Assembly (NCBI RefSeq): GCF_018143015.1
Contig: NC_054758.1
Span: 5,007,501-5,071,500, forward strand
DNA from: Lytechinus variegatus
Lineage: Eukaryota; Echinodermata; Echinoidea; Temnopleuroida; Toxopneustidae
Reading direction: 5' to 3'
DNA: 64,000 nucleotides
Shown: positions 1 through 12,569 of the stretch, in pieces
Layout of the letters: each line of letters starts with the position of its first letter
How positions within the stretch are numbered: the first letter of the stretch is position 1
Position numbers and translations under genes: made by a program
The notes under the pieces: model-generated
What the model saw: the letters and a program-made list of their open reading frames with translations, nothing else
The model's database searches: none
What the model was told of the DNA's origin: nothing

Positions 1-74
1 CACCCTGATTTTGTCACACATGGATTGTCCTTGGATTCGAGATATAACTGAGAACAAGGTTATATCATAACCTT

Positions 75-1946
75 GGGCCTGTTGCATGACGAGATGAGCG
101 ATACGTAGGAACGTCCTAGGACCATTCTTCCGAGATAGGAAGATTGGCGACAAATCAGCGCTTTCCGTTTCACGAAGGCAATGTTGTCTTTCAAGTCCGC
201 GACGTCGTTTAATATCGATAGTATCGAAAAAATATTTAGTCTTCATCGTCACCTGAACTTTTTATTTTGGAATGACGACTTTTCATAAATTCATTTATTT
301 CAATAAAAGGAGATGAAATGATGTTTTATTTATTACTGATTGTTGAATTGATGTATGGAGCTTACTTTTATGAGGTAAAAAGAGAAAAAAAATTGAAGAT
401 TCACAAACATAACTGAATAAAATCGAAATTGTCATTATTTCCCTTATTTATAACACAGTGTCCTTTCAGAGACACCTTTCATTGATATTTCAACGAAACA
501 GACCCTTGTCCGAAATAAAAAATGATTTAACTAAGTAATTTCGACATTTTATTTGTTCAATATTCTGTATTTTTATAGCATACTTATATATAGTGATAAT
601 TTTGCAAATTACGTGTTAATATGTTATTTGTAGAGGTAAAAATAGGGTTCGAATGGAGTAAACAAAATCAACAGTGTCTGATTGTATGAGACTAAAAAGG
701 AAAATATGAGAGGCTGCGTGTGAAAAATCAAATTTATTTATTTTATTTGTTAGATATAACGCAAGAATACAAATGTGAGTATGTAGAGTATAAACATACC
801 TCAGTTGCATGATAACTAACCGAAGACAAGGAACATGAATATTGCTGCAAACATGTCCAAGTGAATAAAGTCCTGCTTTGCAATAATAATTAAAACATAG
901 AAAAGTTGTGCAATCCGCAATGGAATTCAAAAAATACTATTAACAGAAATAATGCTAAAAATTACAACGATCATAAACGTGGTCATATTTAAAGTTGATC
1001 ACTTAATTTATGGAAGCTTATAATTATAATAATATAAGATTTAAGAATATACAAAATATGTTCAACATTTCAATTATTTTAACATGACATAATACATAGG
1101 AGCCGAAAGGGGCCTACCCTACGATTTGAAATGCGCCTATTCGCATGGACTTTCCATAATATTTCATTTGATAAACTTATCTTCATTTGTAATTATTGTA
1201 GTATGGATTCGTAAGCTATATGTCTAATCTGTATCTTAAATTAAATTAACTATACTGCAGATTTTGTTTGTTTCACCGTATGACGTATCCCAATCATAAT
1301 GAAAATGAAATAAAGATAAATAAATGATTTAGCATGTTTAACATCTTAGTTTTGTATTGTTCCTTTTTTTTTAGCTGAACGTTATAAATACTTTTTTCCT
1401 TACATAATTTCTTTTAAAGAAATTGTTTTCAAGTTGTTTAATTGTCTACAATGAGAAAGCATGAGCGGTCAGAGAGATAGTGCAGTGCTGCCCATTTCGA
1501 TAGTTCAAGTTTATTTTTTTAATGGAATAGGGTGGGGATAGGATGGAGGGAGAATAAAAGAAAACATACTAAAAATTGGGCCTACATTGCCCCCGGAGAA
1601 GTTAAAATGACATCCGTTTTGGTCGTCTTGTCGACCTGAAATTGATGACAACTAGCCCCCATATAAAAATAACTTGGCGCCATCCCAGATAAAATGTATC
1701 ATCAACCCCCTAAAAAATATGTTTAGAGGTGATATGTCAGTGTGGCTTGCCGTAAACGCATTTTCTCTCAATGCCGACGGTGGCGGGCGGTGTGCAAAGA
1801 AGATCATGCCTACGTAGGACATGTCTGGAGGTGTCTTTCCAAGGACCATTCTTCGTATCGCCCAAATCGGCTTTGTGAAACAGTTGAGCGATATCTCGTT
1901 CTTACGTAGAATGGTTCTACGAAAGACCATTTCATGCAACAGGCCC
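75..1946. mobile_element. Long inverted-repeat element (GGGCCTGTTGCATGA ends)
   Basis: Terminal inverted repeats GGGCCTGTTGCATGA at 75 and the matching CATGCAACAGGCCC ending at 1946. Similarity extends inward for over 100 bp: ggaccattctt(c) and the gatatc/acgtag blocks recur in inverted order. About 1.87 kb and no transposase recognised, so a non-autonomous DNA transposon or two facing copies. Confidence 0.7.
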
Positions 1947-2804
1947 CTGGTTCATTGAATGAGTGCTACCACCCTGCCTGGCTGTGGGGAATCTACAGGT
2001 AGGACTATGGTATGCCAATGTTGTCCAGAGCACACACTTTAAAAAGTGATTGAAATATCACTTTTGTGACCAAAATTACTAATTTCCGTAGTTGCAATTT
2101 ATTCTTCATAAGTAACTTAAGAATAAATTTTGTATTCACCAGACTCCAGAGCGCTCAAAAACTTGAATTTTGGGCATATTTTTGTGTACGGGGCTAAAAA
2201 AAGGGGCTAAATTTTAGGTCCCTTTTTTCAAAAATTTCAGCTTGTGCTTGCATTATTATCTAATCCTTACAAAGTAACCAGTCTTGTGAAAATAAAGCCA
2301 TCATTATACCTCAAACTTCAATCTTGCATACAGACATTTGGGACCCCCCCCCCCAAAAAAAAAATTCATGACCAAGAAATAAAAGGCTGAAATATAACAT
2401 TGTGTCAAAATCTATCACATAATTAGATTTTGTATGAAAAAGGTGACAATTTGGCTCACTCACTTTGCTCGCTCATTTTTTTAAAATAAAGTTTGTTCCT
2501 TTCACCATGTCTACCAACTAAAATTTAAGATACAAAGCCACTGACCCCCCCCCCCCCCTCCTTAAACTGCAGAAAAAAAATTCACAGAGAACAATACTCT
2601 GTCAGCCATCCCCCAAACCCAGCAATCGACACCATTTTCTCAGCAACGTGGGCCTAATCTTTAGTCGAAATCAATTAATTTGATACCATACTTCTGATTA
2701 CTGATATTAGATTGATGTTACATACAACAGACCTAAATTCCCAGCATATTTTAAAAGTTATTGTAAGTAAGGCCAGCATAATTTACTCCCTATGACACCT
2801 CTCC

Positions 2805-3308
2805 TAGGCCGTGTTTATGCTTCCACTTTTCAGGCCAGAATCAGCATATTCAAACGTGATTAGTCCAAAACACGGTTGCATCCATTCTTACTTTCATTTA
2901 AACACTGTTTCAAAACGCCGATCGTAAACTCCCAAAAAGGTGCGTTTATAAACGTCGTTTGACCAGAATCAGGCTTTCTGGGGAAGTGTAAAACAGAACC
3001 ATGATCGTAAACGTGTTTAAATGACGTTATTTGGTACATGCTTCCGGTGAGATAAAAATCCGCGGGCAAATACAGTCGCATTGCTCCACGTTATCTCTAC
3101 ATAATAACAACACTCTGGAAAAAAAATTTCGAAAGAAAGGCGCGCCCAATTTGACCTCGCTTTCCTGCTCTATGAAAATTATGATGTCGCTTCTGAAAAG
3201 TTAAGCATAAACAGCACTCCCAGAACTACGTTTACGATCGGCGTTTTGAATCAACGTTTGAAAACACTGATTCTGTCCTCGCAATGGAAGCATAAACACA
3301 CCCTTAGC
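2805..3308. mobile_element. MITE with GTGTTTATGCTTCCA ends
   Basis: Left end TAGGCCGTGTTTATGCTTCC, right end GGAAGCATAAACACACCCTTA, inverted. Inside, aaacgccgatcgtaaac recurs in inverted order near 2911 and 3235. No coding capacity. Confidence 0.8.
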
Positions 3309-3845
3309 CACTTTGAATAGCCATCTTTAAGCCTAAATTAATGAATGCAAGTGAAAATTGTTGCTAGCCTTGAATGATGCATCACTTACCGTCAGTTTGA
3401 CCAATTTCATCAAAACTTGATAAAATGGAATCCATACCAGTTAATGTGTTAAAAAATACATACATTGATTAAACCTATATCTTCTTTTTATTTAATTGAC
3501 ATTAAAAAAACAAATCAATATAAATGTAGGAATCCCCAGTATGAATCTTTTATCAAACAGAATGGTATAGACTTTAGGCCTAAACGCTAGTTGTGCTGCC
3601 TAGTGTAGAGCCGTGTGTAAGACTAGTGCCTGAAATGGGACCCTTTTCTGTTTTTGATACTTATTCTGGTCACGGGTGTGTACATGTAGCAGGCCATGTG
3701 GAGTTTGACCCCCCCCACCGGGTCGTAGAGGAACTGGTGATTAGACGAAGTGATGATTGGACCAATGTTTCAATGAAAGTACCCTGTTTAATTCCCCCCT
3801 CTCATTTTATCTGCCTTTGTGTCACTCTTTTTTAATTTATTCCAG

Positions 3846-6800
3846 ATATTGTGTACATTGGGTCCATTAACACTGCACACTTTCCCTTATGCAAGCTGTT
3901 CTTGGAAGCAAAGAAACATGTCCTGTGTGAAAAGCCCCTTGGAGTGAATGCCAAAGAAGTAGGCCAAATGATAGATCTTGCAAAGAAGAGCGGCGTGTTT
4001 TTCATGGAGGTAAATATTGATAAATCCACATTTTAAAACTTAATAGAACCAAAAGTTCAGGTCTATGCCAACATTAAGTCAAGTCAACAAGACCTGTCTG
4101 TTTATTCAAGATATGTCAATTGTTGTATCAAGACCAAACTGTTTATCTCTATGTTTTATTTATTCATCCACTATGATAATGATATGATTTTAGGATTGTA
4201 TTTTTAATTATTTCTTTAAATTGTATTTCATTATCTTTTATCTCATGGGGAGGGAGGGGAGTGTTGGATAAGTAGTGCTATATTTGTAAACTTTGAGTGC
4301 TAGATTGTACACAATTCTGTAAAATTGCTGCTGAATTTTTCCTTTATTATATGTATTCTGCATCTTGTTTATTTGTTCTTTCTTTTTTGGGAAAGGTTTT
4401 ATTAATGTCATTCCAATTTCAAGTTACTCATCATATTTTCGCCACTTATATCATGGAGAGTTTTAATCATAGTCTTATTAAACCACCTTTATTCTTCATC
4501 ATTACAAAATGATATTTTTTTTCTAGTAACCACTCATGATCTGTTATGTTCTTCATTGTGATTTGAAATAAAATAACCTAGTCTACAGGAAGACCCCTTA
4601 CTCCATAATTATACTAAACATATCTTATCTTTCATGTTATTATGTTGATCATTCCATATGAGTTGCTGTTTGGGAGCCCTATTATATATTACAAACTATT
4701 AGAAATTGTTCACGGCTCCCAATGGACTCCGTAAACATTTGTAATTTTGTGCAGGTCTGTATCATGCTTTGTTGTACATGTATTGTGCACCCTCTCTAGA
4801 TATTACCGGTATTGTAACAGGTGACCTGACCGAACCACAGAATTTGACCCATTGTCCTGAATGGGTCAATTGTTAAAGGGGAAGTTCACCCTGACAAAAA
4901 GTTAATTGTAAAAATAGTAGAAAAAATAATAAAAATACTGCTGAAGGTTTGAGAAAATTAATCAAAGAATTAAAAGTTTATTAGAATTTCAATTACCAGA
5001 TTTGTGAAGTCATATGCGAGCCGCATTCCGACATAGTGAGTGGTAAAAAATCAATGAAATGCCATTTTCTCAGAAAATTGAAAGTGGTTTCACTGTACCT
5101 TTTGTATATCAATAGACAAATCATTTCACACCCGATCATGAATAGAAAACAAAATTAAGTCATCAGGGACCATACCAAATTTGAAATTCATACATTTTAT
5201 ATTACATAACACATGGGGCGGCTGCTCGTTTATGATGTCACAAATCCAAAATTTTGAACTCTAATAACTTTCTTACTCTTTAACGGATTTTCCTCAAACA
5301 TTCACCAATATTTTTTACTATTTTTTCTGCTATTTTTACAACAAAGTTTTCTTCAGGGTGAACTTCCCTTTTAATATATATTTTAATTCACTCCCAGGCA
5401 ATATGGAGTCGATTCTTCCCAGCCTATGAAAAGATCAGGTCCCTCGTATCCAGTGGGGAGCTCGGAGAGGTCAAATGCATCACAGGGGATTTCTGCATAG
5501 CTGCTAGCCATGTAGAAAGATTGATGAATAAAAGTAAGGTCTCTTGCTTTCTACTCATATATAATATTGTAGCATTGTCTGGGGCTCTGGGGCTTTACGT
5601 TCAAAAGAAATATAGAACGGATTTGTTAATTGCAGAAGCGTGGAATTCATATTATAATACATTCCACATATCTCGCCCATAGTCTACCTTTATTAAAAAA
5701 TGCAGGTTCTACCTATAAATGAACAAATCATTAGATACATCTATTTTTCTGTTTAATCTATCTAATAATTGTCTTCCAAAAATTTATAACTACATCTTTA
5801 CTGTGACCTGTTCTATTCATAGTCATAATACCAGGAATACTAAAAATATTCATCTTCTTCTTAACCACACATCAATAGCACAAAAGTCAATTTTCTTTAA
5901 TGGTCCAATGCTTTGGAACAATCTCCCATTTTATTTTAAAAATAGTAAGACTATTTTAAAAAGTAGTAAGACATGTGGAAGCGTTGTGGTGTAGTTGTTC
6001 TGACTCTTGCCTTGTAATCTGCGGGTCGTGTGTTCGAATCCCACCATGGCCTAGCGTCCTTTGGCAAGGCGTTAATCCACACTTTGCCACTCTCCACCCA
6101 GGTGTTAAATGTCCAGGACGGCACTGCTGTTTTGATTCACCGATAATCGACAAAGGCTGCTTTGTTTTGAAAGTGTCTGTGAAGTGATTCCTAAAAATGC
6201 CATTTTATCAAAGAGGTTTTTTTTTAATAATCCTGAACCTTGGAATGGGTTTTTGAAAAAAAACATAAAAAAGCAGAACTTTGCATGCGGATCATGTTCA
6301 ATTCACAAAACACATCAGTACTAAGTTCACCCTGACAAAAAGTTTATTGAAAAAATAGCAGAATAAATAAGAAAAAATATCGATGAAGGTTTGAGATAAA
6401 TCCATAGAAGAATTGAAAAGTTATTGGATTTCGATTATTTAATTTGTGACGTCATATGCGAGCAGCTTTCCCTCATAACGAATGGCAAAATATCAATGAA
6501 ATGTCATTTTCTCTGCAATTTGACAATGTTTTTACTGTACCTTTTGTATATCAATAGATGAATCATTTCACACCTGATCATGAAAAGGAAACAAAGTTAA
6601 GTCATCGGGAACTATTAAACCATGGAATTCATGCATTTTATATCATATAACATGGGGCACCTGCTCGTTTTTGAGGTCACAAATACAAAACTTAAAATTC
6701 TAATAACTTTTTTGATCTGTGACAGATTTTCCTCAAACCTTAACAAATAATTATTGTTATTTTTTCCCCTTAAATATTTCTGATTTTTCCTGTTTATACA

Positions 6801-9800
6801 GGTTTAGCTGGTGGGGCCTTAATTGATATTGGGATCTACTTGGTCCAGTTGGTTACCATGGTATTTGGTCCTGACCCTATCCTAGTCCAAGGAGTTGGAG
6901 GTCTCACAGAGACTGGTAAGAATTAAGTATAGCCCACCCACCCTGAAGGGTTTATTCACTTTGGCCTGTATTCTGAAGTTTAACTTAGACCATGGTCTAA
7001 CTCTTTGCTGAAATTATGGGAAGCCAAAAGTGTAAACATTTTTATTTAGCTGTATGTTTCTTATGTTTACTGTGCTCTTTCCTGATTCATCGATGGTGCA
7101 GACAATCCTCTATTTTATACTTCCTAGATTATTATGAATGATTTGAGAGTCAAATGAGCTGAAATGTGATATCTCTACTGTTAGTGATTTATGTAACAAT
7201 TGGCTATCCATACTTAAACCATAACTTTAAACCTGAGTTTAAGTTAAACCCAACTTCAGAATACAGGCCTTTGTCTAGAAGCAGTTGGTATATTTGTCAT
7301 ATAGACTGCAAATGTACCACCTGGGCTAAACCCATTTGGTCTTGCTCTAATTGCTGTTTGGTCTACAGTCTACACTGAACTTAGTCTAATGTCATCTTGA
7401 TCTTATATAATATAAAAATCTAAATTGTTATATTCTCATTTGGTCACATTTGTACAAATCCCCATTTACTTTTCTACATACTTTTACTTAAATTGTTACT
7501 TTAATCAATTCTATAGTATAGATGGTTGGTTTTTTATGACAGGATATGTAATAGAGGTTTTATACAATATCATTTACAAAGAGCTGGAAGTATGATTAGA
7601 GTCAACAAAAATTAGATGTTTTGGGGTGTATTTTCAATGTACAACTGGCTTATACAACTCTCCCCTTTGTACATGTACAAAGGGGAGAGTTGTATAAGCC
7701 AGTTCGTAGTTCCTTTCTGCGCATGATCAGAGATTCTACGGATGATCAGAGGAAGGTCATTTGTACTTAAGTGACATTGTGGTTTAAAAAACTAATGAGA
7801 TAAGCACCAACTTTGATGTCTTGATTATTCATATTTTCTTTTGAATTGTGGTTTTCATTTACAGCCACAAAAAAACCAATGCGTCCACAAACGACTGGTA
7901 TTTCACAGTTTGCCAAGGACATTGTGCAACATGCTATTATATGCATTCAAAGTAGGAATGCAACAAATATCTTCATAAAGTGTTCATTGGCATGATTGGT
8001 GTGCTATTCTAGTCAACTGGTCTATTCAATTTCTTCATCCTGCTATGTAAGGCAAGCTTACGTAATATCTTGCTTTGAAATCTGTCTATCATAATGAAAG
8101 AAATGAAATGTTTTTTGACTAAAATTGTCCCTGAAGTAACTACGAACTGGTCTATTTCTGTGACATCGCAAATCTTGGTTGCAATGTTATCGGGAGGATC
8201 CCCAAAGCATTCATAGTGATATTTTTTATGTATGTTTGTATGACAATTCATACTTAGTGATTTTGACATTCCATTGCTCATAACTTAAATATTCATTCAA
8301 TTTTTCTCAAACTTTCATTGATTTTTTCCTGTTTTCACACAAGCTAACTTGTTCCTAGGCTTGCATTCTGCTTTGATGAAACAATTGTAAAAAAATTCTA
8401 CCAGTTAAAGGAAAGTTCACCCTGAAGAAAACTTTGTTGAAAAATAGCAGAAAAAAATAGTAAAATATATTGGTGAAGGTTTGAGGAAAATCTGTTAAAG
8501 AGTAAGAAAGTTATTAGAGTTCAAAGTTTTGGATTTGTGACGTCATAAACGAGCAGCTGCCCCATGTGTTATGTAATATAAAATGCATGAATTTCATGTT
8601 TTGTATGGTTCCTGATGACTTAATTTTGTTTTCTATTCATGATCGGGTGTGAAATCATTTGTCTATTGATATACAAAAGGTACAGTGAAAACCATTATTA
8701 ATTTTATGAGAAAATGACATTTCATTGATTTTTTTACCATGCAATATGTAGGAATGCTGCTCGCATATGACGTCACAAATTAAATAATTGAAATTTAATA
8801 ACTTTTTAATTCTTTGATGAATTTTTCTCAAACTTTCAGCAGTTTTTTTTCTGCTATTTTTACAATTAAACTTTTTGTCAGGGTGAACTTCCCCTTTAAT
8901 TATCAATATTTTGTTTCCAATATGTTGCAGGTGTTGACGAGACTTGCAGCATCACGTTACAGTATCCAGGAAACAAGGTTGCAAGCTTGTTGACCTCGCT
9001 CACTATTCATGGCAACAACGAGGCATCGATCATTGGCACTAAAGGGAGGATAAACGTGAGTTTTTTAATCTTGTTCTTTGCTAAAACTTGTCAGTTGGAC
9101 CAAAGTTATAGTTTATTTAGAATTGTCGTAAATCATGTACTTTGTAAAAAACTTGTCAGTTGGACCTGTCTTATAGTTTATTGGGAATTGTCGTAAATCA
9201 TGTATTTTGTAAAAACTTGACAGTTGGACCTATATTATAGTTTATTGGGAATCATAAAAAATTATGTACTTTGTAAAAATTGTCAGTTGGACCTGTATTA
9301 TAGTTTATTGGGAATAGCCATGTCCACTCCAGTTGAGTTGCATAGATGTTTATATTGTGTCAATGTTTTATTTTTTATTCAATTTTGAATGTAATTATTT
9401 CTAATTGTGCATGTGTTCTGTCATGTGGCTTATGTCAGTGTATGTTTTTTTATTATAGTATTGAATCAGGTGACGGTCCACTGTGAAAAAAATGCACATT
9501 TAGTCATTCATAGATTAGATAAGATTGAAATGATTTGAATTGAATTTAGTTTGAAATATCAATTTTTTTGGTGCTACATTTAAAAGAGAGAACAAAGTTT
9601 CCAAGCTCCCATTACTTTTATCACCATTTCAGCTACGAGACACCTTCCACGCTCCCTCAGTCATTGAGTTGGTACGAGGCTACCCGGCTCCTGGGCTACT
9701 CGAGAGAGAAGTAATTGAATTCCCTGTACCTACCACTAGTCACCCCACTAATTTTATCAACTCGGGTGGACTTGGATACCAAGCTGAGGCCATCAGAATA

Positions 9801-11781
9801 GCTGTCGAGGAGGGTGAGTTGCGAATAATTCAAATATGCTTTTTATTGTTAAAGGACAAGTCCACCCCAACAAAAACTTGATTTGAATAAAGAGAAAAAT
9901 TCACCAAGCATAACACTGAAAATTTCATCAATATCGGATGTAAAATAAAAAGTTATGACATTTCAAAATTTCACTTCATTTCACAAAAACAGTTATATGA
10001 ACGAGCCAGCTACATCCAAATGAGAGAGTCGATGATGTCACTCACTCACTATTTTTTTTGTTTTTTGTTGTTTGAATTATACAATATTTCAATTTTTACG
10101 AATTTGACGATTAGGACCTCCTTGCCTGAAGCACAAAATGTTAAAATAATGGAATTCCACATGTTCAGGGAGGAATGAAACTTCATTTCACATGACAATG
10201 ACGAGAAAATCAAAATGGTGTGTCGTCCGTCCACAATTTCAAAATGGTACTTCTTTATTTGTTGACCGATTTTGATTTTTTTATTCCATCTGGTAGAGCT
10301 TCATGAGGTTCATCAAATTTCTACACAGAATTTTGAAATTTTGACTAGAACAATTTTTATGCTAATTTATGTGAAATTAATTTATTCATATTTTAAAGAA
10401 TTCACATAAAATGCTTCTTCTTTATTTGTTGACCGATTTTGATTTTTTTTCTTCCATCTGGTAGAACTTCATGAGGTCCACCAAACTTTTACACAGAATT
10501 TTGACATTATCAGTAGAAAATCATTTATGCTAATTTATGCAAAATTTATTCAGAAATCTCAGAAAATGCCTCTTCTTTATTTGTATACTGATTTTGAATT
10601 TTTTCTTCCATCTGGTAGAACTTCATGATGTTCACCAAACTTCTACTCAGAAATTAGAAATTTTCAATAGAAAATTATTTATGCTAATTTATGCAAAATT
10701 TATTCAGAAATCACAGAAAATGTCTCTTCTCTATTTGTTGACAGATTTTAATTTTTTCTTCGATCTGGTAGAGCTGCATGAAGTTCACCAATCTTGTACA
10801 CAAAATTTTGAAATTTTGTCTGGAAAATTATTTATGCTAAGTCATTAAAAATTTATTTATATATCACAAAAAATGTTTTTTCTTCATTTGTTGATCAATT
10901 TCAATTTTGTTTGCTTTATATGATAGCTTGAGGTGGTGATACAAAATTTCAACACAGAATTTTTAAATTCATTAAATATGCTAATTTATTCATATATTTT
11001 CAAAACTCACAAAAATTGCTTATTTATTTGTTGATTGATTTTGATTATTTTTGTTCCATCTGAGAGCTACATGAGGTTCACCAAGGTTCTACACAGAGTT
11101 AAGAAATTTTGACTAGAAAGTTATTTATGCTTAATTTATATGAAATTTATTCATAGATCACAAAAAATGCTTCTATGTCATTTCTTCATCAATTTCAATT
11201 CTATATCCTCAATTTATGTCACCAATATAATTCACTACAGTGTCAACTGGGCTGAAATTAAAATTGTGTTAAATTTTGTTGCGAGATGCCGGATGAGCTC
11301 CACATCATTGATGTACTAGTATTATAATCATTAGCTTAGCTTCTAACATATAGATAACAAGCTTTATAAAACAGGGTTCCGAGGACCGTTTCAGCAATAA
11401 TTTTGTTTGACAAGTTGTCAGATCTGACATCTTTCCTTGATTCTGTTGGCTGAGAGGCACTGTTACTATGGTAACCGTTGGATGAAATGGGACTTGTCGG
11501 ATAAAATGTCGGACAAGTGCTGTTTTATCCGACAGTTACTATGGCAACGGTGTGTCTTAGCTATTCATAATCAAGGAAAGTTATCAGACCTGACAACATG
11601 TCGGACGAAAATGTTGATGAAACGCTCCTCTCATCTTCACTCTCTTTGTTTTACAGGAAAGACGGAGCATCCCCTAGTGAGTTGGTCAGAGAGTTTAGCC
11701 ATCCACAGGATCATGGACAAATTGAGGCACGATGTGGGCTACTTCCATCAAGATGAGGAAACAGATAAGGAAACTTCTTGA
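3846..11781 (+). CDS. DHDH: Dihydrodiol dehydrogenase paralogue 1 (5'-incomplete, exons 2-7)
   Basis: Predicted NADP(+)-dependent trans-1,2-dihydrobenzene-1,2-diol / D-xylose dehydrogenase, a cytosolic enzyme of the Gfo/Idh/MocA family. Exons: 3846-4009, 5398-5533, 6802-6915, 8931-9055, 9633-9813, 11657-11781, each bounded by AG/GT, with phases 1,0,1,1,0,1 at the starts and TGA at 11779-11781. Visible motifs are CEKPLGVNAKEV, whose Lys matches the catalytic Lys97 of mammalian DHDH, WSRFFPAY, and DIGIYLVQL with the catalytic Tyr. The C-terminal part (LRDTFHAPS, ELVRGYPAPG) matches the family's beta-sheet domain. No exon 1 with a Rossmann motif was found in 1-3845, so it probably lies left of the window. 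Introns 3-5 (numbered as in the complete copy) hold several MITEs, LINE and SINE remnants. Exon 2 is about 78% identical in protein to copy 2. A decayed copy is possible but nothing in exons 2-7 is broken. Confidence 0.9.
4876..5374 (+). mobile_element. Long-TIR MITE, TTAA-flanked (family A, copy 1)
   Basis: Outer ends TTAAAGGGGAAGTTCACCC and GGGTGAACTTCCCTTTTAA. The arms are imperfect inverted repeats for about 150 bp. Flanking TTAA suggests a piggyBac-type target site. Lies in the intron between exons 2 and 3 of DHDH-1. Confidence 0.85.
5700..5970 (+). mobile_element. CR1/Jockey-like LINE ORF2 C-terminal remnant
   Basis: Open stretch from 5719 encoding HSHNTRNTKNIHLLL and FFNGPMLWNNLPFYFKNSK, the typical C-terminus of LINE reverse transcriptase ORFs (HNTRN ... 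LWNSLP). Truncated at both ends; intronic in DHDH-1. Confidence 0.85.
5972..6190 (+). mobile_element. tRNA-derived SINE
   Basis: A-box-like TGTGGTGTAGTTG near 5986 and B-box GTGTTCGAATCC at 6030-6041 in a degenerate tRNA body, followed by a tRNA-unrelated tail (tttggcaaggcgttaatcc, cacccaggtgttaaatg). Directly abuts the LINE remnant. Confidence 0.85.
6322..6775 (+). mobile_element. Family A MITE, copy 2 (3' end decayed)
   Basis: Same orientation as copy 1, starting at aagttcaccctgacaaaaag; right end decayed to ttttccccttaaat. In the intron between exons 3 and 4 of DHDH-1, just before exon 4. Confidence 0.8.
6963..7269 (+). mobile_element. MITE family B, copy 1
   Basis: Ends ggcctgtattctgaagttt and aacttcagaatacaggcc are inverted repeats; core carries gggaagccaaaag and ctactgttagtgatttatg. 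Begins 48 bp after exon 4 of DHDH-1. Other copies at 12570, 28291, 35437 and 46290. Confidence 0.88.
7643..7704. repeat. 62-bp perfect palindrome
   Basis: Reads AACTGGCTTATACAACTC... to its exact reverse complement ...GAGTTGTATAAGCCAGTT, centred on gtacatgtac with no spacer. Its right edge overlaps the start of the next inverted-repeat element. Confidence 0.95.
7699..8150. mobile_element. Putative MITE with CCAGTTCGTAGTT ends
   Basis: Inverted ends CCAGTTCGTAGTTCCTT and AAGTAACTACGAACTGG, about 17 bp with one mismatch; 452 bp, non-coding, in the intron before exon 5 of DHDH-1. Confidence 0.6.
8407..8899 (-). mobile_element. Family A MITE, copy 3 (inverted)
   Basis: TTAAAGGAAAGTTCACCC to GGGTGAACTTCCCCTTTAA, in opposite orientation to copies 1 and 2. 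Ends about 30 bp before exon 5 of DHDH-1, close to the splice acceptor region. Confidence 0.88.
9852..10246 (+). mobile_element. MITE (AAAGGACAAGTCCACCCC family), left part
   Basis: Begins TTAAAGGACAAGTCCACCCC after TTAA and runs through catcaatatcggatgtaaaa and gatgatgtcactcactcac. It is cut off where the next tandem repeat begins. Confidence 0.7.
10247..11200 (+). repeat. Tandem repeat, about 150-165 bp period, 6.5 units
   Basis: Units start near 10247, 10411, 10570, 10721, 10877, 11020 and 11169. Each begins with a form of ttcttctttatttgttgaccg, then ttccatctggtagagcttcatga and tttatgctaatttatg. Units are diverged from each other. It fills most of the last intron of DHDH-1. Confidence 0.88.
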
Positions 11782-12015
11782 CTCAAGGATGTTTAGAGAT
11801 GGTGCGGGTTCTGCCCTATAAAGAGTCATGATTGATCAAATCAATACGGAAAGACAGCAATGTTAACATCTAACATGCATGTCTCTTTCAAATATTTTCT
11901 TGAATTGCTGTATTTTCATTCGTTCATTGTTTTCTTAAAAATTTAGTGTACTTCTCTTTGTTTACAAAATTTTGTGCAAATTTTCTGTAAGAAAATTCTG
12001 ACATTGCTGGCTTTC

Positions 12016-12486
12016 CATACAGTTGACCAGATCGATTAAAATCAATCAAATTGGTAATCACTATACCCATGGAGACTTCAGGTTGGCCACATTTGTGATG
12101 TCAAAGCGAAATAAGGCAGTTACTACTCTTCCATGTAATCCAAAACATAAAATGGCTAAAATGTCATTTTTTCAGAAGTTTTACTTCAAATTATATTTTT
12201 CTTTATTTGAATTACTGCCCGGAAGGAAATGGGTACTCTTAGAAAGCCACAATTCCCTGATGAGTAGGAACATGGCATATGGGAAAGTTGTCCTTGCCCT
12301 TTGTCACAATTTACTCACCCAGTTGCCAATTTGAAATCTACAGAGTCTTAGGGATCTCAATTTTAAAGCAGCCTTAACTTTCTTATTGCTTGTCTGATTT
12401 CTTTCAAACTTTCATCATTCTGTTTTATTTATTTTTCTCCTTTCCAACACAACATTTTATGACCAAGGCTGGATTCCCCTTTAATG
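12016..12486 (+). mobile_element. Repeat downstream of DHDH-1 (family C)
   Basis: Non-coding repeat ending ttatgaccaaggctggattc then ccctttaa. It carries blocks cccatggagacttca, aacataaaatggct and cttagggatctcaattttaa. A homologous copy lies the same distance past the stop of DHDH-2 (31940-32500), and an inverted fragment near 27275. Could be part of the 3' UTR. Confidence 0.75.
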
Positions 12487-12569
12487 TATCTCCCTGTAAT
12501 CTAAAACATATAATCAATTCTGTTAAAAGTCAAACTGTAAGTCTATGACAATCATTGTACAAATAGTAT

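Noticed and set aside
3593-3835. Possible exon 1 of DHDH-1
   Set aside because: The 80-aa frame lacks the Rossmann motif (GxxxxGxIA type) and resembles nothing in exon 1 of copy 2.
5975-6060. Possible tRNA gene
   Set aside because: A and B boxes are present but the cloverleaf is degenerate and continues into a SINE body; the minus-strand match at 27908 is the same kind of thing.
11437-11656. 5' extension of the last DHDH-1 exon
   Set aside because: The open frame runs through the intron end, but the acceptor at 11655-11656 matches copy 2 and the upstream residues do not resemble DHDH.
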